Made by a program: the position numbers and the translations under genes. From positions 725,001-789,000 of the forward strand of contig NZ_JAJDFY010000001.1 in the NCBI RefSeq assembly GCF_024704365.1: 64,000 nucleotides of DNA, written 5' to 3'. Below the pieces are notes generated by a model. It saw only the letters and a program-made list of their open reading frames with translations, had not been told where the DNA came from and searched no databases. Of this stretch, positions 55,131 through 64,000 are shown piece by piece (positions within the stretch are counted from its first letter, which is position 1; the number at the start of each line of letters is the position of its first letter). The stretch is from Thermomonas sp. S9. Its GTDB lineage: Bacteria > Pseudomonadota > Gammaproteobacteria > Xanthomonadales > Xanthomonadaceae.

Positions 55131-56609
55131 ATGACCGTCCTCGCCGCCGACCACCCCCGCCACACCCGCATCGTCGCCACCCTCGGCCCGGCCACCGATC
55201 CGCCGGAGGTGCTGGAGGCGGTGCTGCGCGCGGGCGTGGACGTGGTGCGGCTGAACTTCTCGCATGGCGACCCGTCCGCGCAGGTGGCGCGCGGCGAGGC
55301 GGTGCGCGCGATGGCGGCCAAGATCGGGCGCGAGGTCGGCATCCTGGCCGACCTGCCCGGGCCTAAGATCCGCATCGAGACCTTCGCCGAGGGCAAGGTG
55401 CAGCTCGAGGCCGGCCAGCGCTTCGATCTGGTGGCCAGCCTGGAGGCGCCGCCCGGCGACGCCCGCCAGGTGGGCGTGAGCTACCTCGAACTGCCGGCCG
55501 ACGTCGCCCCCGGCGACGTGCTGCTGCTGGACGACGGCCTGGTGCAGCTGCAGGTCGAGGCGGTGCAGGGCGAGCGCATCGTCACCCGCGTGCTCAACGA
55601 CGGCGTGCTGTCCAACCGCAAGGGCCTGAACAAGCAGGGTGGCGGGCTGTCGCTGGGCGCGATCACCGAGCGCGACCGCGAACTGATCGCCATTGCGGCG
55701 CGGATGGAAGTCGATTTCATCGCGGTCTCGTTCTGCCGCAGCGCCGAGGACATGCACGAGGCGCGGCGGGTGGCCAGGGCGCACGGCAGCAATGCCGCGC
55801 TGGTGGCCAAGATCGAGCGCGCCGAGGCAATCGAGCACCTGGCCGAGATCGTGGACGCCAGCGATGTGGTGATGGTCGCGCGCGGCGATCTCGGCGTCGA
55901 GATCGGCGATGCCGAGCTGCCCGGCCTGCAGAAGAAGATCATCCGCGAAGCGGTGGCGCGCGAGAAAGTGGTGATCACCGCCACCCAGATGCTGCAGTCG
56001 ATGGTGGACAGCCCGATCCCCACCCGCGCCGAGGTGCTGGACGTGGCGAATGCGGTCATCGACGGCACCGACGCGGTGATGCTCTCGCAGGAGACCGCCG
56101 CCGGCCACTGGCCGGTGAAAGCAGTGGAGGCGATGGCGCGCATCTGCCGCGGCGCCGAGCGCCAGTTCGCGTTCGATACCGATTTCGAGAAGGCGCGGCG
56201 CGGCCTGGAGCGCGCCGACCAGGCCATCGCGATGGCCACCATGTTCCTGTGCGAGCACATCGGCGTGCGCGCGGTGGTGGCGATGACCGAATCCGGCGGC
56301 ACCGCGCGCTACCTGTCGCGGTTCCGCTCGGCGGTACCGATCTTCGCGTTCTCCCACCATGCCAGCGCGCGCCGGCGCATGGCGCTGATGCGCGACGTGT
56401 TCGCGATGGACTACGACAGCCGCGGCCAGACCCCGCGCGAGGCGGCGCGCGGTAGCATCCGGGTGCTGGTCGAGGCCGGCCTGCTGGCCCCCGGCGACCG
56501 CGTGGTGTTTACCAGCGGCGAGCACATGCAGACCCACGGCGCCACCAATACCCTGCGCCTGCTCGAAATCGGCGCGGACGGGCACGCCACCGGGCTGGGC
56601 GAGCTGTAG
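55131..56609 (+). CDS. pyk: Pyruvate kinase
   Basis: The 492-residue enzyme makes pyruvate and ATP from phosphoenolpyruvate. ATLGPAT (residue 16), RLNFSHG, the metal- and substrate-site MVARGDLGVEIG and ITATQMLQSM are typical. AVMLSQETAAGHWPVKAV contains the conserved Glu. The C-terminal allosteric domain is complete. It lies 89 bases downstream of pgk and before fba. Confidence 0.96.
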   Translation: MTVLAADHPRHTRIVATLGPATDPPEVLEAVLRAGVDVVRLNFSHGDPSAQVARGEAVRAMAAKIGREVGILADLPGPKIRIETFAEGKVQLEAGQRFDLVASLEAPPGDARQVGVSYLELPADVAPGDVLLLDDGLVQLQVEAVQGERIVTRVLNDGVLSNRKGLNKQGGGLSLGAITERDRELIAIAARMEVDFIAVSFCRSAEDMHEARRVARAHGSNAALVAKIERAEAIEHLAEIVDASDVVMVARGDLGVEIGDAELPGLQKKIIREAVAREKVVITATQMLQSMVDSPIPTRAEVLDVANAVIDGTDAVMLSQETAAGHWPVKAVEAMARICRGAERQFAFDTDFEKARRGLERADQAIAMATMFLCEHIGVRAVVAMTESGGTARYLSRFRSAVPIFAFSHHASARRRMALMRDVFAMDYDSRGQTPREAARGSIRVLVEAGLLAPGDRVVFTSGEHMQTHGATNTLRLLEIGADGHATGLGEL

Positions 56610-56645
56610 CGCCCGCCGGGCATCCGGCGGGCCGGCCGGCGCGGC

Positions 56646-56651
56646 TATAAT
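56646..56651 (+). promoter_or_regulatory. Likely -10 element of fba
   Basis: A perfect TATAAT stands alone in GC-rich sequence 34 bases before the fba ATG. The expected -35 region (around 56623-56628) is GC-rich and does not match well, so an activator or extended contact may be needed. Confidence 0.5.
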
Positions 56652-56684
56652 CCGCGTTTTCCCACCGCCAGCCGAGCCGCCTGC

Positions 56685-57689
56685 ATGAGCATCGAACAGC
56701 TTGCCGAAACCGCCCGCGCCATGGTCGCCCCGGGCAAGGGCATCATCGCCATCGACGAGTCCACCAGCACGATCGCCAAGCGTTTTGCCGCAGTCGGAAT
56801 CGAGAACACCGAGGAGACCCGGCGCGCCTACCGCGAGCTGCTGCTGACCGCGCCCAACCTCAACCAGTACATCTCCGGCGCGATCCTGTTCGACGAGACC
56901 ATCCGCCAGTCCACCCGGGACGGCGTGCCGTTCGCCAGGTACATGGCCGAGCACGGCATGATCCCGGGCATCAAGGTGGACAAGGGCACGCATGCGCTGG
57001 CCGGCTTCCCCGGTGAGCTGGTGACCGAGGGGCTGGACGGCCTGCGCGAGCGCCTGGCCGAGTACTCCAGGCTTGGCGCCCGCTTCGCCAAGTGGCGCGC
57101 GGTGATCACCATCGGCGAGGACATGCCCTCCGGCACCTGCATCGAGGCCAACGCCCACGCGCTGGCGCGCTACGCGGCGCTGTGCCAGGAGCAGGGCCTG
57201 GTGCCGATGGTCGAGCCCGAGGTGCTGATGGACGGCGACCACGACATCGAGACCTGCTACGAGGTCACCGAGGTGACCCTGCGCGCGCTGTTCGACGCCC
57301 TGTACAACCAGAACGTGATGCTGGAAGGCACCATCCTGAAGGCGTCGATGGTGGTGCCGGGAAAGGGCTGCGCCGAGCAGGCCAGCGTCGAGGAAGTGGC
57401 GGAGTCCACCCTGATGTGCCTGAAGACGGCGGTGCCGGCGATCCTGCCGGGCATCGTGTTCCTGTCCGGCGGCCAGAGCGACGAGGACGCCACCGCGCAC
57501 CTCGACGCGATGAACCGCATGGGCCCGAACCCGTGGCCGCTGTCGTTCTCCTACGGCCGCGCCATGCAGCAGGCGGCGCTGAAGCTGTGGGCGCAGGACA
57601 TGCAGGGCAATTACGCCAAGGCCCAGCAGACCGTGTTCGAGCGCGCCAAGGCCAACGGCCTGGCCGCGCTGGGCAAGTGGGAAGGCTGA
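56685..57689 (+). CDS. fba: Class I fructose-bisphosphate aldolase
   Basis: The 334-residue enzyme cleaves fructose-1,6-bisphosphate through a Schiff base, without metal. The N-terminus GKGIIAIDESTSTIAKRF and LEGTILKASMVVPGK with the reactive Lys match eukaryote-like class I aldolases, which Xanthomonadaceae also carry. SGGQSDEDATAHLDAMN is the phosphate-binding C-terminal loop. This ends the glycolytic cluster. Confidence 0.95.
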   Translation: MSIEQLAETARAMVAPGKGIIAIDESTSTIAKRFAAVGIENTEETRRAYRELLLTAPNLNQYISGAILFDETIRQSTRDGVPFARYMAEHGMIPGIKVDKGTHALAGFPGELVTEGLDGLRERLAEYSRLGARFAKWRAVITIGEDMPSGTCIEANAHALARYAALCQEQGLVPMVEPEVLMDGDHDIETCYEVTEVTLRALFDALYNQNVMLEGTILKASMVVPGKGCAEQASVEEVAESTLMCLKTAVPAILPGIVFLSGGQSDEDATAHLDAMNRMGPNPWPLSFSYGRAMQQAALKLWAQDMQGNYAKAQQTVFERAKANGLAALGKWEG

Positions 57690-57736
57690 TGCAGGGCTGA
57701 GCCCCGGCGCGGGTTCCGCCCGTCCGCAGTGCACAG

Positions 57737-57763
57737 GGAATGCCGGCCACGCGCCGGCATTCC
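57737..57763 (+). terminator. Hairpin after fba
   Basis: GGAATGCCGGC (57737-57747), loop CACGC and GCCGGCATTCC (57753-57763) form an eleven-base-pair stem about 50 bases after the fba stop. A long T-tract is missing. It lies outside the MITE-like element described next. Confidence 0.72.
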
Positions 57764-57828
57764 TGCGTCTGGGAGGCGGTCCAGCTTGCATCCGTGCCGG
57801 AAGCGGGAGCGTAGAAACGGATTGGCGC

Positions 57829-57988
57829 CTAAGGAACCTCTGATCAACTCAGAGGTTCCCGCCGGCCATGGAGGGCCGGCCACGCATCCATCACGCAAGT
57901 GATGGATGCGTGTGAGCCGAGTCCGGGCCTGTACCGGACTCGGCGTGGGCTGACAACGCCTGGATGGCGTTGTTCAGACCTTCCCTAA
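57829..57988. mobile_element. MITE-like element with IS5-type ends and five hairpins
   Basis: The element (57833-57984, 152 bases) is flanked by CTAA at 57829-57832 and 57985-57988. Its ends, GGAACCTCTGATCAAC and (reverse complement) GGAAGGTCTGAACAAC, match at 13 of 16 positions. GGAAGGT ends and a YTAR target are hallmarks of IS5-group transposons. It holds no coding frame but folds as five hairpins: 57833-57859 (11 bp), 57861-57880 (7 bp), 57881-57912 (14 bp, GCAA loop), 57916-57944 (11 bp) and 57953-57973 (8 bp). A transposase would have to come from elsewhere. The rest of the 388-base gap between fba and the RND adaptor gene holds only the fba hairpin. Confidence 0.78.
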
Positions 57989-58077
57989 CAGATTCCGGCG
58001 CCTGCCCCAGCCGATGGCACAGGGCGCGGGCAGCGGCGCCGCCTAGAATCGGCCGTTCCCCTGCGTCGAGTCTGCCC

Positions 58078-59157
58078 ATGCCGCCGTCCTCTGTTCGCGT
58101 CGCCATCGTGTCCTGCCTGTGCCTGCTGCTGGCCGCCTGTGGCAAGTCGGCGCCGTCGCAGGGCGGTGGCCGCGGCAACGGGCCGCAGCCGGTGGAAGTG
58201 CAGGTGGTGGCGCCGCGCGACTGGCAGGACAGCCTGCGCGCGCTGGGCACCGTGCATGCGCGCGAGGCGGTGACGGTCACCGCCAAGGTCAGCGAAACCG
58301 TGCAGGCGGTGCATTTCGAGAGCGGGCAGGAGGTGGCCAAGGGCGCGCCGCTGGTGACCCTGACCGGCCAGCAGCAGCAGGCGGCGCTGGCCTCCGCGCA
58401 GGCGCAGGCGCGGGATGCCGAGGCCCAGTACCGGCGACTGGAGCAGCTGGCCGGGCAGCAGCTGGTGGCGCGCGCCGCGCTGGACAGCGCGCGCGCGGCG
58501 CGCGATGCGGCGCAGGCGCAGGTGGCGCAGATCCGCGCCAACCTGGCCGACCGGGTGATCCGTGCGCCGTTCGCCGGGGTGCTGGGCATCCGCCAGGTCA
58601 GCCCCGGCGCGCTGGTGACCCCGGGCACCGCGATCGCCACCCTCGACGATATTTCCCGCGTGTACGTGGATTTCCCGGTGCCGGAGACCGAGTTGGCCGA
58701 CGTCGCGCCGGGGCAGGCCCTGGAGGGCCGCGCCAGCGCCTGGCCGGGGCGAACGTTCGCGGGCCGGGTCGCCACCGTGTCGGCGCGGCTGGAGGCGGCG
58801 ACCCGTGCTGCCACCGTGCGTGGTGAGTTCGCCAATCCCGAGCGCCTGCTGAAGCCGGGCATGCTGGTCGAGATCACCCTGGTACGCGCCACCCGCCCGG
58901 CGCTGGTGGTGCCGGAACTGGCGGTGCAGCAGGTCGGCCGCGAGACCTTCGTCTGGCGCGTGAAGGCCGACGGCCGCGTGGAGAAGGCCGACGTGGTGGT
59001 GGGCGGCCGCATCCCCGGCTGGGTGATGTTGAAGCAGGGCGTCGCGGCGGGCGAGCGCATCGTCACCCAGGGCACTGGCAAGCTGCAGCCGGGCGCGAAG
59101 ATCACGCCGGTCGCGCCCGCCGCGGCCGCCACCGCCGCCACCACGCAGGCGAAGTGA
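58078..59157 (+). CDS. RND efflux periplasmic adaptor subunit (lipoprotein)
   Basis: The 359-residue protein starts MPPSSVRVAIVSC with lipobox LLAAC. Its lipoyl halves surround a coiled-coil hairpin (about 95-160, SAQAQARDAEAQYRRLEQLAGQ). IRAPFAGVLGIRQVSPGALV is the lipoyl signature, followed by beta-barrel and membrane-proximal domains. It bridges the RND permease and an outer-membrane channel. No TolC-like gene follows, so a shared channel is likely. It is four bases from the permease. A possible -10 (TAGAAT, 58044-58049) lies downstream of the MITE-like element. Confidence 0.93.
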   Translation: MPPSSVRVAIVSCLCLLLAACGKSAPSQGGGRGNGPQPVEVQVVAPRDWQDSLRALGTVHAREAVTVTAKVSETVQAVHFESGQEVAKGAPLVTLTGQQQQAALASAQAQARDAEAQYRRLEQLAGQQLVARAALDSARAARDAAQAQVAQIRANLADRVIRAPFAGVLGIRQVSPGALVTPGTAIATLDDISRVYVDFPVPETELADVAPGQALEGRASAWPGRTFAGRVATVSARLEAATRAATVRGEFANPERLLKPGMLVEITLVRATRPALVVPELAVQQVGRETFVWRVKADGRVEKADVVVGGRIPGWVMLKQGVAAGERIVTQGTGKLQPGAKITPVAPAAAATAATTQAK

Positions 59158-59161
59158 CGCC

Positions 59162-62100
59162 ATGACGCTGTCCGACCTGTCGATCAAGCGCCCGGTGCTG
59201 GCGGTGGTGATGAGCCTGCTGCTGATCGTGCTCGGGGTGATGGCGTTCCTGCGCCTGACCCTGCGCGAGCTGCCGGCGATCGACCCGCCGATCGTCTCGG
59301 TGCAGGTGGAGTACCCGGGCGCGTCCGCGGGGGGTGATCGAGACCCGCATCACCAAGCCGCTGGAGGATGCGCTGGCCGGGATCGAGGGCATCAACACCA
59401 TCGACTCCAGCAGCCAGAACGGCAGCTCGCGGATCAGCATCGAGTTCTACCCCACCCGCGACATCGAGGCCGCCGCCAACGACGTGCGCAACGCGGTCAG
59501 CCGGGTGGCCGACCGCCTCCCGCCCGAGGCGCGCCCGCCCGAGATCAGCAAGGTCGAGGCCGATTCCGACGCCATCCTCTGGTTCAACCTGCGCTCCACC
59601 TCGATGGACCAGATGCAGATGTCGGACTATGCGCAGCGCTATCTGGTGGACCGCTTCTCCAGCCTGCAGGGCGTGGCGCGGGTGTTCCTCGGCGGCAGCC
59701 AGCGCTATGCGATGCGGGTGTGGCTGGACGGCGACAAGCTGGCCGCGCGCGGCCTGACCGCGGCCGACGTGGAGAGCGCGCTGCGTGCGGAGAACGTGGA
59801 GCTGGGCGCGGGCCGGATCGAATCGGCCGACCGCGACTTCATCCTGCGGGTGGCGCGCGACTACACCAGCCCCGGGCAGTTCGCCGAGCTGCCGCTGGGC
59901 AAGGGGCGCGACGGCTACGTGGTGCGCCTGGGCGACGTGGCGCGGGTGGCGCTGGAGTCGGCCGAACGCCGCGCCTGGTACCACAGCAACGGCGAGCCGG
60001 CGCTGGGCATCGGCATCGTCAAGACCTCCACCGCCAACAGCCTGGAGGTCGCGGATGCGGCCAAGGCCGAGGCCGACCGCATCCGCCCGACCCTGCCCAA
60101 GGGCACCGACATCTACGTCGCCTACGACAGCACCACCTTCATTTCGGCCGCGGTGGCGCGGGTCTATGAGACGCTGGTGGAGGCGATCGTGTTGGTGCTG
60201 GTGGTGATCTGGCTGTTCCTCGGCAGCGCACGCGCGGCGCTGATCCCGGCGGTGACGGTGCCGGTGTGCGTGATCGCCGCGTTCATCGCGCTGTATGCGT
60301 TCGGCTATTCGATCAACCTGCTGACCCTGCTGGCGCTGGTGCTGTGCATCGGGCTGGTGGTGGACGATGCGATCGTGGTGGTGGAGAACGTCCAGCGCCG
60401 GGTGGACCTGGGCGAACCGGCGCTGGTCGCGGCCCGCCGTGGCACCGCGCAGGTGGCGTTCGCGGTGCTGGCCACCACCGCGGTGCTGGTGGCGGTGTTC
60501 CTGCCGGTGGGCTTCCTGCAGGGCAATACCGGGCGGCTGTTCCGCGAGCTGGCGGTGACGCTGGCGGCGGCGGTCGCCATTTCGGCCTTCGTCGCGCTCA
60601 CCCTGACGCCGATGATGGCCAGCAAGCTGCTGCGCCCGCACACCGGCCCGCACGCGGTGCACGGCAACCTCGTCAGCGAGTGGATCAACGCCCGCTTCCA
60701 GCGCCTGGGTGCAGGCTACCGCGGCATGCTGGCGCGCCACGTGCACCGGATCGGGCTGTTCGCGGTGCTGATGCTGGGCGCCCTGGTGGCGCTGGTGCTG
60801 CTGTTCCGGCATCTGCCCAGTGAGCTGGCGCCGACCGAGGACCGCGGCGCGTTCCAGCTGCTGGTGGAGGGCCCGGAGGGCGCCGGCTTCGATTACACCG
60901 TCAAGCAGATGCAGCAGGTCGAGGCGATCCTGGCCGGCCTGACCGGCCCGGACAAGCCGATCCTGCGCGCCAACCCGCGCGTGCCCGGCAGCTTCGGTGC
61001 CAGCGAGGAGATGCACACCGGGCGCGCGATCGTGTTCCTGCAGCCCTGGGATCAGCGCGACAAGAGCACGGTGGAGCTGGCCGGCGAGCTGGAAAAGGAA
61101 TTCGCCGGCCTGCCCGGCGTGCGCGTGCGCACGATGGCCGGCGGCGGCCTGGTGCGCAGCCGCGGCCAGCCGTTCCAGCTGGTGCTGGGCGGCCCGGACT
61201 ACCAGGAGCTCGCGCAGTGGCGCGACATCCTGCTGGCGAAGATGGCGGAGAACCCCGGCTTCCTCGGCCCGGATTCCGACTACAAGGAAACCCGCCCGCA
61301 GATGCGGGTGATCGTGGACAAGGCGCGCGCCGCCGACCTCGGGGTGCCGGTGGCGGCGATCGGCAGCACGCTGCAGACCATGATGGGCGGCATCCGCGCC
61401 ACCACCTTCGTGGACAACGGCGAGGAGTACGACGTGATGCTGCAGGCGGATCGCAGCGGCCGCGATTCGGTGGCCGCGCTGCAGTCGCTGCAGGTGCGCG
61501 CGCGCGACGGCAGCCTGGTGCCGCTGTCGAACCTCGTCACGCTGAAGGAAATCGCCGAGCCCGGCACCCTCAACCGCTTCAACCGCCTGCGCTCGATCAC
61601 CCTGAGCGCGCGCCTGGCGCCCGGCTACCCGCTGGGCGAGGCGGTGGCCTGGGCGCAGCAGACCGCGCGCGAGGCGCTGCCGGATTACGCGCAGATCAGC
61701 TGGAAGGGCGAATCGCGCGAGTTGCAGCAATCCGGCGGCGAGGTGCTGGTGACTTTCGCGCTGGCGCTGCTGATCGTGTATCTGGCGCTGGCGGCACAGT
61801 TCGAGAGTTTCCTGCACCCGCTGGTGATCATGCTCACGGTGCCGCTGGGCGTGCTCGGCGCGCTGCTCGGGCTGTGGCTCACCGGCAGCACGCTCAACCT
61901 GTTCTCGCAGATCGGGATCGTGATGCTGGTGGGCCTGGCGGCGAAGAACGGCATCCTGATCGTGGAGTTCGCCAACCAGCTGCGCGACGAAGGCCACGGC
62001 GTCCACGAGGCCATCATCGAAGCCGCCGGCGTACGCCTGCGCCCGATCCTGATGACCTCGATCGCCACCGTGATGGGCGCGGTGCCGCTGGTGGTGTTCG

Positions 62101-62297
62101 GCGGCCCCGGTTCCGCCAGCCGCGCCGCCATCGGCATCGTGGTGATCTTCGGGGTGGCGTTCTCCACCTTGCTGTCGCTGTTCGTGGTGCCGGCGTTCTA
62201 CGCCGCGCTGGCGCGCTACACGCGCTCGCCCGAGGCGCTGGCGCGCACGCTGGAGACACTGGAGGCGGACACCCCGCAGGCAGGCGGCCATGCGTGA
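59162..62297 (+). pseudogene. RND efflux permease (HAE1-like), frameshifted
   Basis: The repaired protein has 1044 residues and twelve membrane helices with two large periplasmic loops. The start MTLSDLSIKRPVLAVVMS and LCIGLVVDDAIVVVENVQR in helix 4, which carries the proton-relay Asp pair, are typical; the second half has SQIGIVMLVGLAAKNGILIVEFAN. One extra G in the run at 59328-59334 breaks the frame after YPGASA, before VIETRITKPLEDALAG. The remaining 980 residues are uninterrupted, so a homopolymer error is likely. It would expel drugs, dyes or organic compounds with the adaptor just upstream. The end overlaps the next gene by eight bases. Confidence 0.92.
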
Positions 62298-63030
62298 TCG
62301 CGACGGCGAGCTGCGGATCTACGGCCTGAATGCCGTGCGCGCGGTGTTCGCGCGGCGGCCGCAGGCGCTGCGCAAGCTGTATCTGGCCGAGGCGCGGATT
62401 CCGCTACTAAAGCTGCTGCTGAAGTGGTGCGTCGCGCGCCGGATCGGCTACCGGGTGGTGGCGGAGGAAGAGCTGCAGCGGCTGGCGGCCAGCGCGCACC
62501 ACGAGGGCGTGGTCGCCGACGTGCTGCAGGAGGCGCCGCGGCCGCTGTCGTCCTGGCTGCGCGGCCTGCCGGCCGGACCGCAGTGTGCGCTGTGGCTGGA
62601 TGGCGTAGGCAATCCGCACAACCTCGGTGCGATCCTGCGCAGCGCCGCGCATTTTGGGGTCGCTGCGGTGCTGCTGCCCAAGCACTCCACGCTGGCGCTG
62701 TCGGGCGCGGCCGCGCGGGTGGCCGAGGGCGGCGCCGAGGCGGTGCCGCTGGTGCGGCTGGGGCGCGAGGACAACAGCCTCGCGCAGCTGCGCGGGGCTG
62801 GGTTCCGGCTCGCAGCCACCGTGGTGCGCGGCGGTGACGACGTGCTGCGCGTGCCACTGCCGCCGCGGCTGGTGTACGTGCTGGGCGCGGAAGGCCCGGG
62901 CATGTCGCCGGCGCTGGCCGCGGCCTGCGACCTGCGGCTGTCGATCCCCGGCAGCGGCGCGGTGGAGAGCCTCAACGTGGCCGCCGCCACCGCGGTGCTG
63001 CTGGCGCAGTGGGCCGCGCGCGCGGCCTAA
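62290..63030 (+). CDS. TrmH/SpoU family RNA 2'-O-methyltransferase
   Basis: The 246-residue protein has an N-terminal substrate-binding domain (LRIYGLNAVRAVFARRPQALRK) and a SPOUT knot domain. Motif 1 is GVGNPHNLGAILRSAAHFG, motif 2 LGAEGPGMSPALAA and motif 3 IPGSGAVESLNVAAATAV, all standard for SpoU enzymes such as RlmB. The likely target is a ribosomal RNA ribose, although tRNA cannot be excluded. It overlaps the RND permease by eight bases. Confidence 0.9.
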   Translation: MRDRDGELRIYGLNAVRAVFARRPQALRKLYLAEARIPLLKLLLKWCVARRIGYRVVAEEELQRLAASAHHEGVVADVLQEAPRPLSSWLRGLPAGPQCALWLDGVGNPHNLGAILRSAAHFGVAAVLLPKHSTLALSGAAARVAEGGAEAVPLVRLGREDNSLAQLRGAGFRLAATVVRGGDDVLRVPLPPRLVYVLGAEGPGMSPALAAACDLRLSIPGSGAVESLNVAAATAVLLAQWAARAA

Positions 63031-63037
63031 GCCGCGC

Positions 63038-64000
63038 TTACTTCGCCGCCGGCGCGGCGGCCTCCGGCTTCGGTGCGCTGCCGAAGTCGCCGTCCGCGTC
63101 CGCCGCGAGATAGGCGAAGGTGACGTAGGCGGCGACGTTCTGCGCCAGCGCCGCCGGGTCGATCTTGTCGAGGGTGTCGTCCGGGGTGTGGTGGTAGTCG
63201 AAGTAGTCGGTGCCGTCCTGGGCCAGGCCGGCGCAGGCCATGCCGAGGGCGTGGAAGGGCGACAGGTCCGGCCCGCAGCCCTCTTCGCCGGCGCTGCCGG
63301 CGGCGATGCCCAGCGGCGCCAGCGCCTGGGCGATCTGCGCCAGCGCGGCTTGCGCGTGCGCGGGGACGTCGGCCTTGAAGGCATAGATGCGCCCCGCGCC
63401 GAAGTCGCTCTCCGCGCCGATCTGGTGCTGGCGCAGCTGCGCCTTGTGCGCCTCGGCATAGGCGCGGCCGCCCCACAGGCCCTGCTCCTCGTTGGCGAAT
63501 GCGACCACCCGGATGCTGCGCGCCGGACGCTGCGCCTTCGGCAGCTGGCCGATCAGGTGGCCGGCGGCCATGGTGATGGCCACCCCGGCGCCGTCGTCGA
63601 TCGCGCCGGTGCCGAGGTCCCAGGAATCCAGGTGGCCGCCGATCAGCACCACCTCGTTCGGCTTGCTGCGCCCGGTGATCTCGCCGACCACGTTCTGCGA
63701 GGTGTATTCGCCGTCCCAGCTCACAGTCCAGCGCCAGTTGCACCCGGATCGGGCCGAGCGCGATCAGGCGCGTCAGCTGGTCGGCGTCCGGCAGCGACAG
63801 GGCGGCCATCGGGATCGGCGTCACCCCCGGGCTGGAAGCGGCTGATGCCAGTGTGCGGGTTGCGGTGCATGTCGGTGCCGGCCGAGCGCATCAGGTAGCC
63901 GACCGCGCCGGCGCGCGCGGCCGCCGACGGGCCGGCGCCGCGGATCTTCGCGCCGACCTGGCCATAGCCTTCGCCGCTGCGGCTGCGCGGCATCGGCACG
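63038..64000 (-). pseudogene. M28 family peptidase, partial and frameshifted
   Basis: The 5' end is beyond the window. The C-terminal 228 residues hold the M28 metal motifs: IGGHLDSWDLGTGAIDDGAG, FANEEQGLWGG, DLSPFHALG and FDYHHTPDDTLDKI. Upstream segments in other frames, GEGYGQVGAKIRGAG with RSAGTDMHRNPHTG and then TPIPMAALSLPDADQ, belong to the same protein, with breaks near 63826 and 63722. It resembles exported carboxypeptidase Q/M20-like aminopeptidases of this family. It converges with the TrmH gene and is distinct from the 4.2 kb M28 gene. Confidence 0.87.

Noticed and set aside
57737-57763. The first hairpin after fba as part of the MITE-like element
   Set aside because: It lies outside the CTAA repeats and has a typical terminator position 50 bases after the fba stop.
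59184-62291. A 1035-codon open frame antisense to the RND permease
   Set aside because: High-GC codon bias keeps the complementary frame open. The encoded protein is His/Gln/Arg-rich with no domain, and the sense strand encodes a clear RND permease.

Overview
The window is a high-GC chromosomal segment of a gammaproteobacterium, most likely Xanthomonadaceae/Lysobacteraceae (Lysobacter, Luteimonas or Thermomonas-like). The reasons are the 16S-tRNA-Ala-tRNA-Ile-23S-5S order, the cytochrome aa3 cluster with its small accessory membrane proteins, a GTP-type PEP carboxykinase, a long Oar-like TonB-dependent receptor and the gap/pgk/pyk/class I aldolase cluster. The genus is inference; family level is fairly secure. 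No prophage, CRISPR array, defence island or complete insertion sequence is visible.

Layout. 1-3.7 kb: end of an rRNA operon (16S tail, tRNA-Ala, tRNA-Ile, boxA, 23S, 5S, terminator). 3.8-11.9 kb: envelope and housekeeping genes (MAPEG protein, M28 aminopeptidase, a VNGGI-repeat exported protein, gpmI, envC, S41 protease, rhomboid). 12-16.7 kb: a FadL porin facing proline catabolic putA. 16.9-25.0 kb: the aa3 oxidase block (subunits II, I, III, Cox11, SURF1, heme A and heme O synthases). 25.0-26.6 kb: alkylation repair (alkB and an Ada-like protein). 26.6-31.7 kb: fatty-acid dehydrogenase fadE with a divergent TetR regulator, then pckG. 32-36.7 kb: Oar-like receptor and a TPR sulfotransferase. 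36.7-41.9 kb: a small unknown gene, acpH, a LytS/LytTR two-component pair, a lipoprotein methyltransferase and a periplasmic DNA ligase. 42-45.2 kb: an ECF42-type sigma factor with two DGPF (YciI) proteins and two VOC proteins. 45.2-50.9 kb: small conserved genes, rRNA modification enzymes, a DMT exporter, an S1/P1 nuclease and an ompW remnant. 51-57.7 kb: glycolytic cluster with an embedded diguanylate cyclase. 57.8-58.0 kb: a MITE-like element with IS5-type ends. 58-64 kb: an RND efflux pair, a TrmH-family rRNA methyltransferase and a second M28 peptidase cut by the window edge.

A striking property of this assembly is that about 16 otherwise well-conserved genes each carry one to three indels, including core genes such as gpmI, ctaG, pckG and an RND permease. 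Catalytic motifs are intact on both sides of each break, so I read most of these as uncorrected sequencing indels rather than biology. Such genes are listed as pseudogenes in the literal sense of a broken reading frame, with the repaired extent given. The ompW fragment is different: it lacks its N-terminal half and looks like a real remnant.

Functionally the segment joins lower glycolysis and gluconeogenesis (gpmI, gap, pgk, pyk, fba, pckG) to aerobic respiration (aa3 oxidase assembly), lipid and proline oxidation (fadL, fadE, putA) and envelope maintenance (envC, S41 protease, efflux, outer-membrane receptors).
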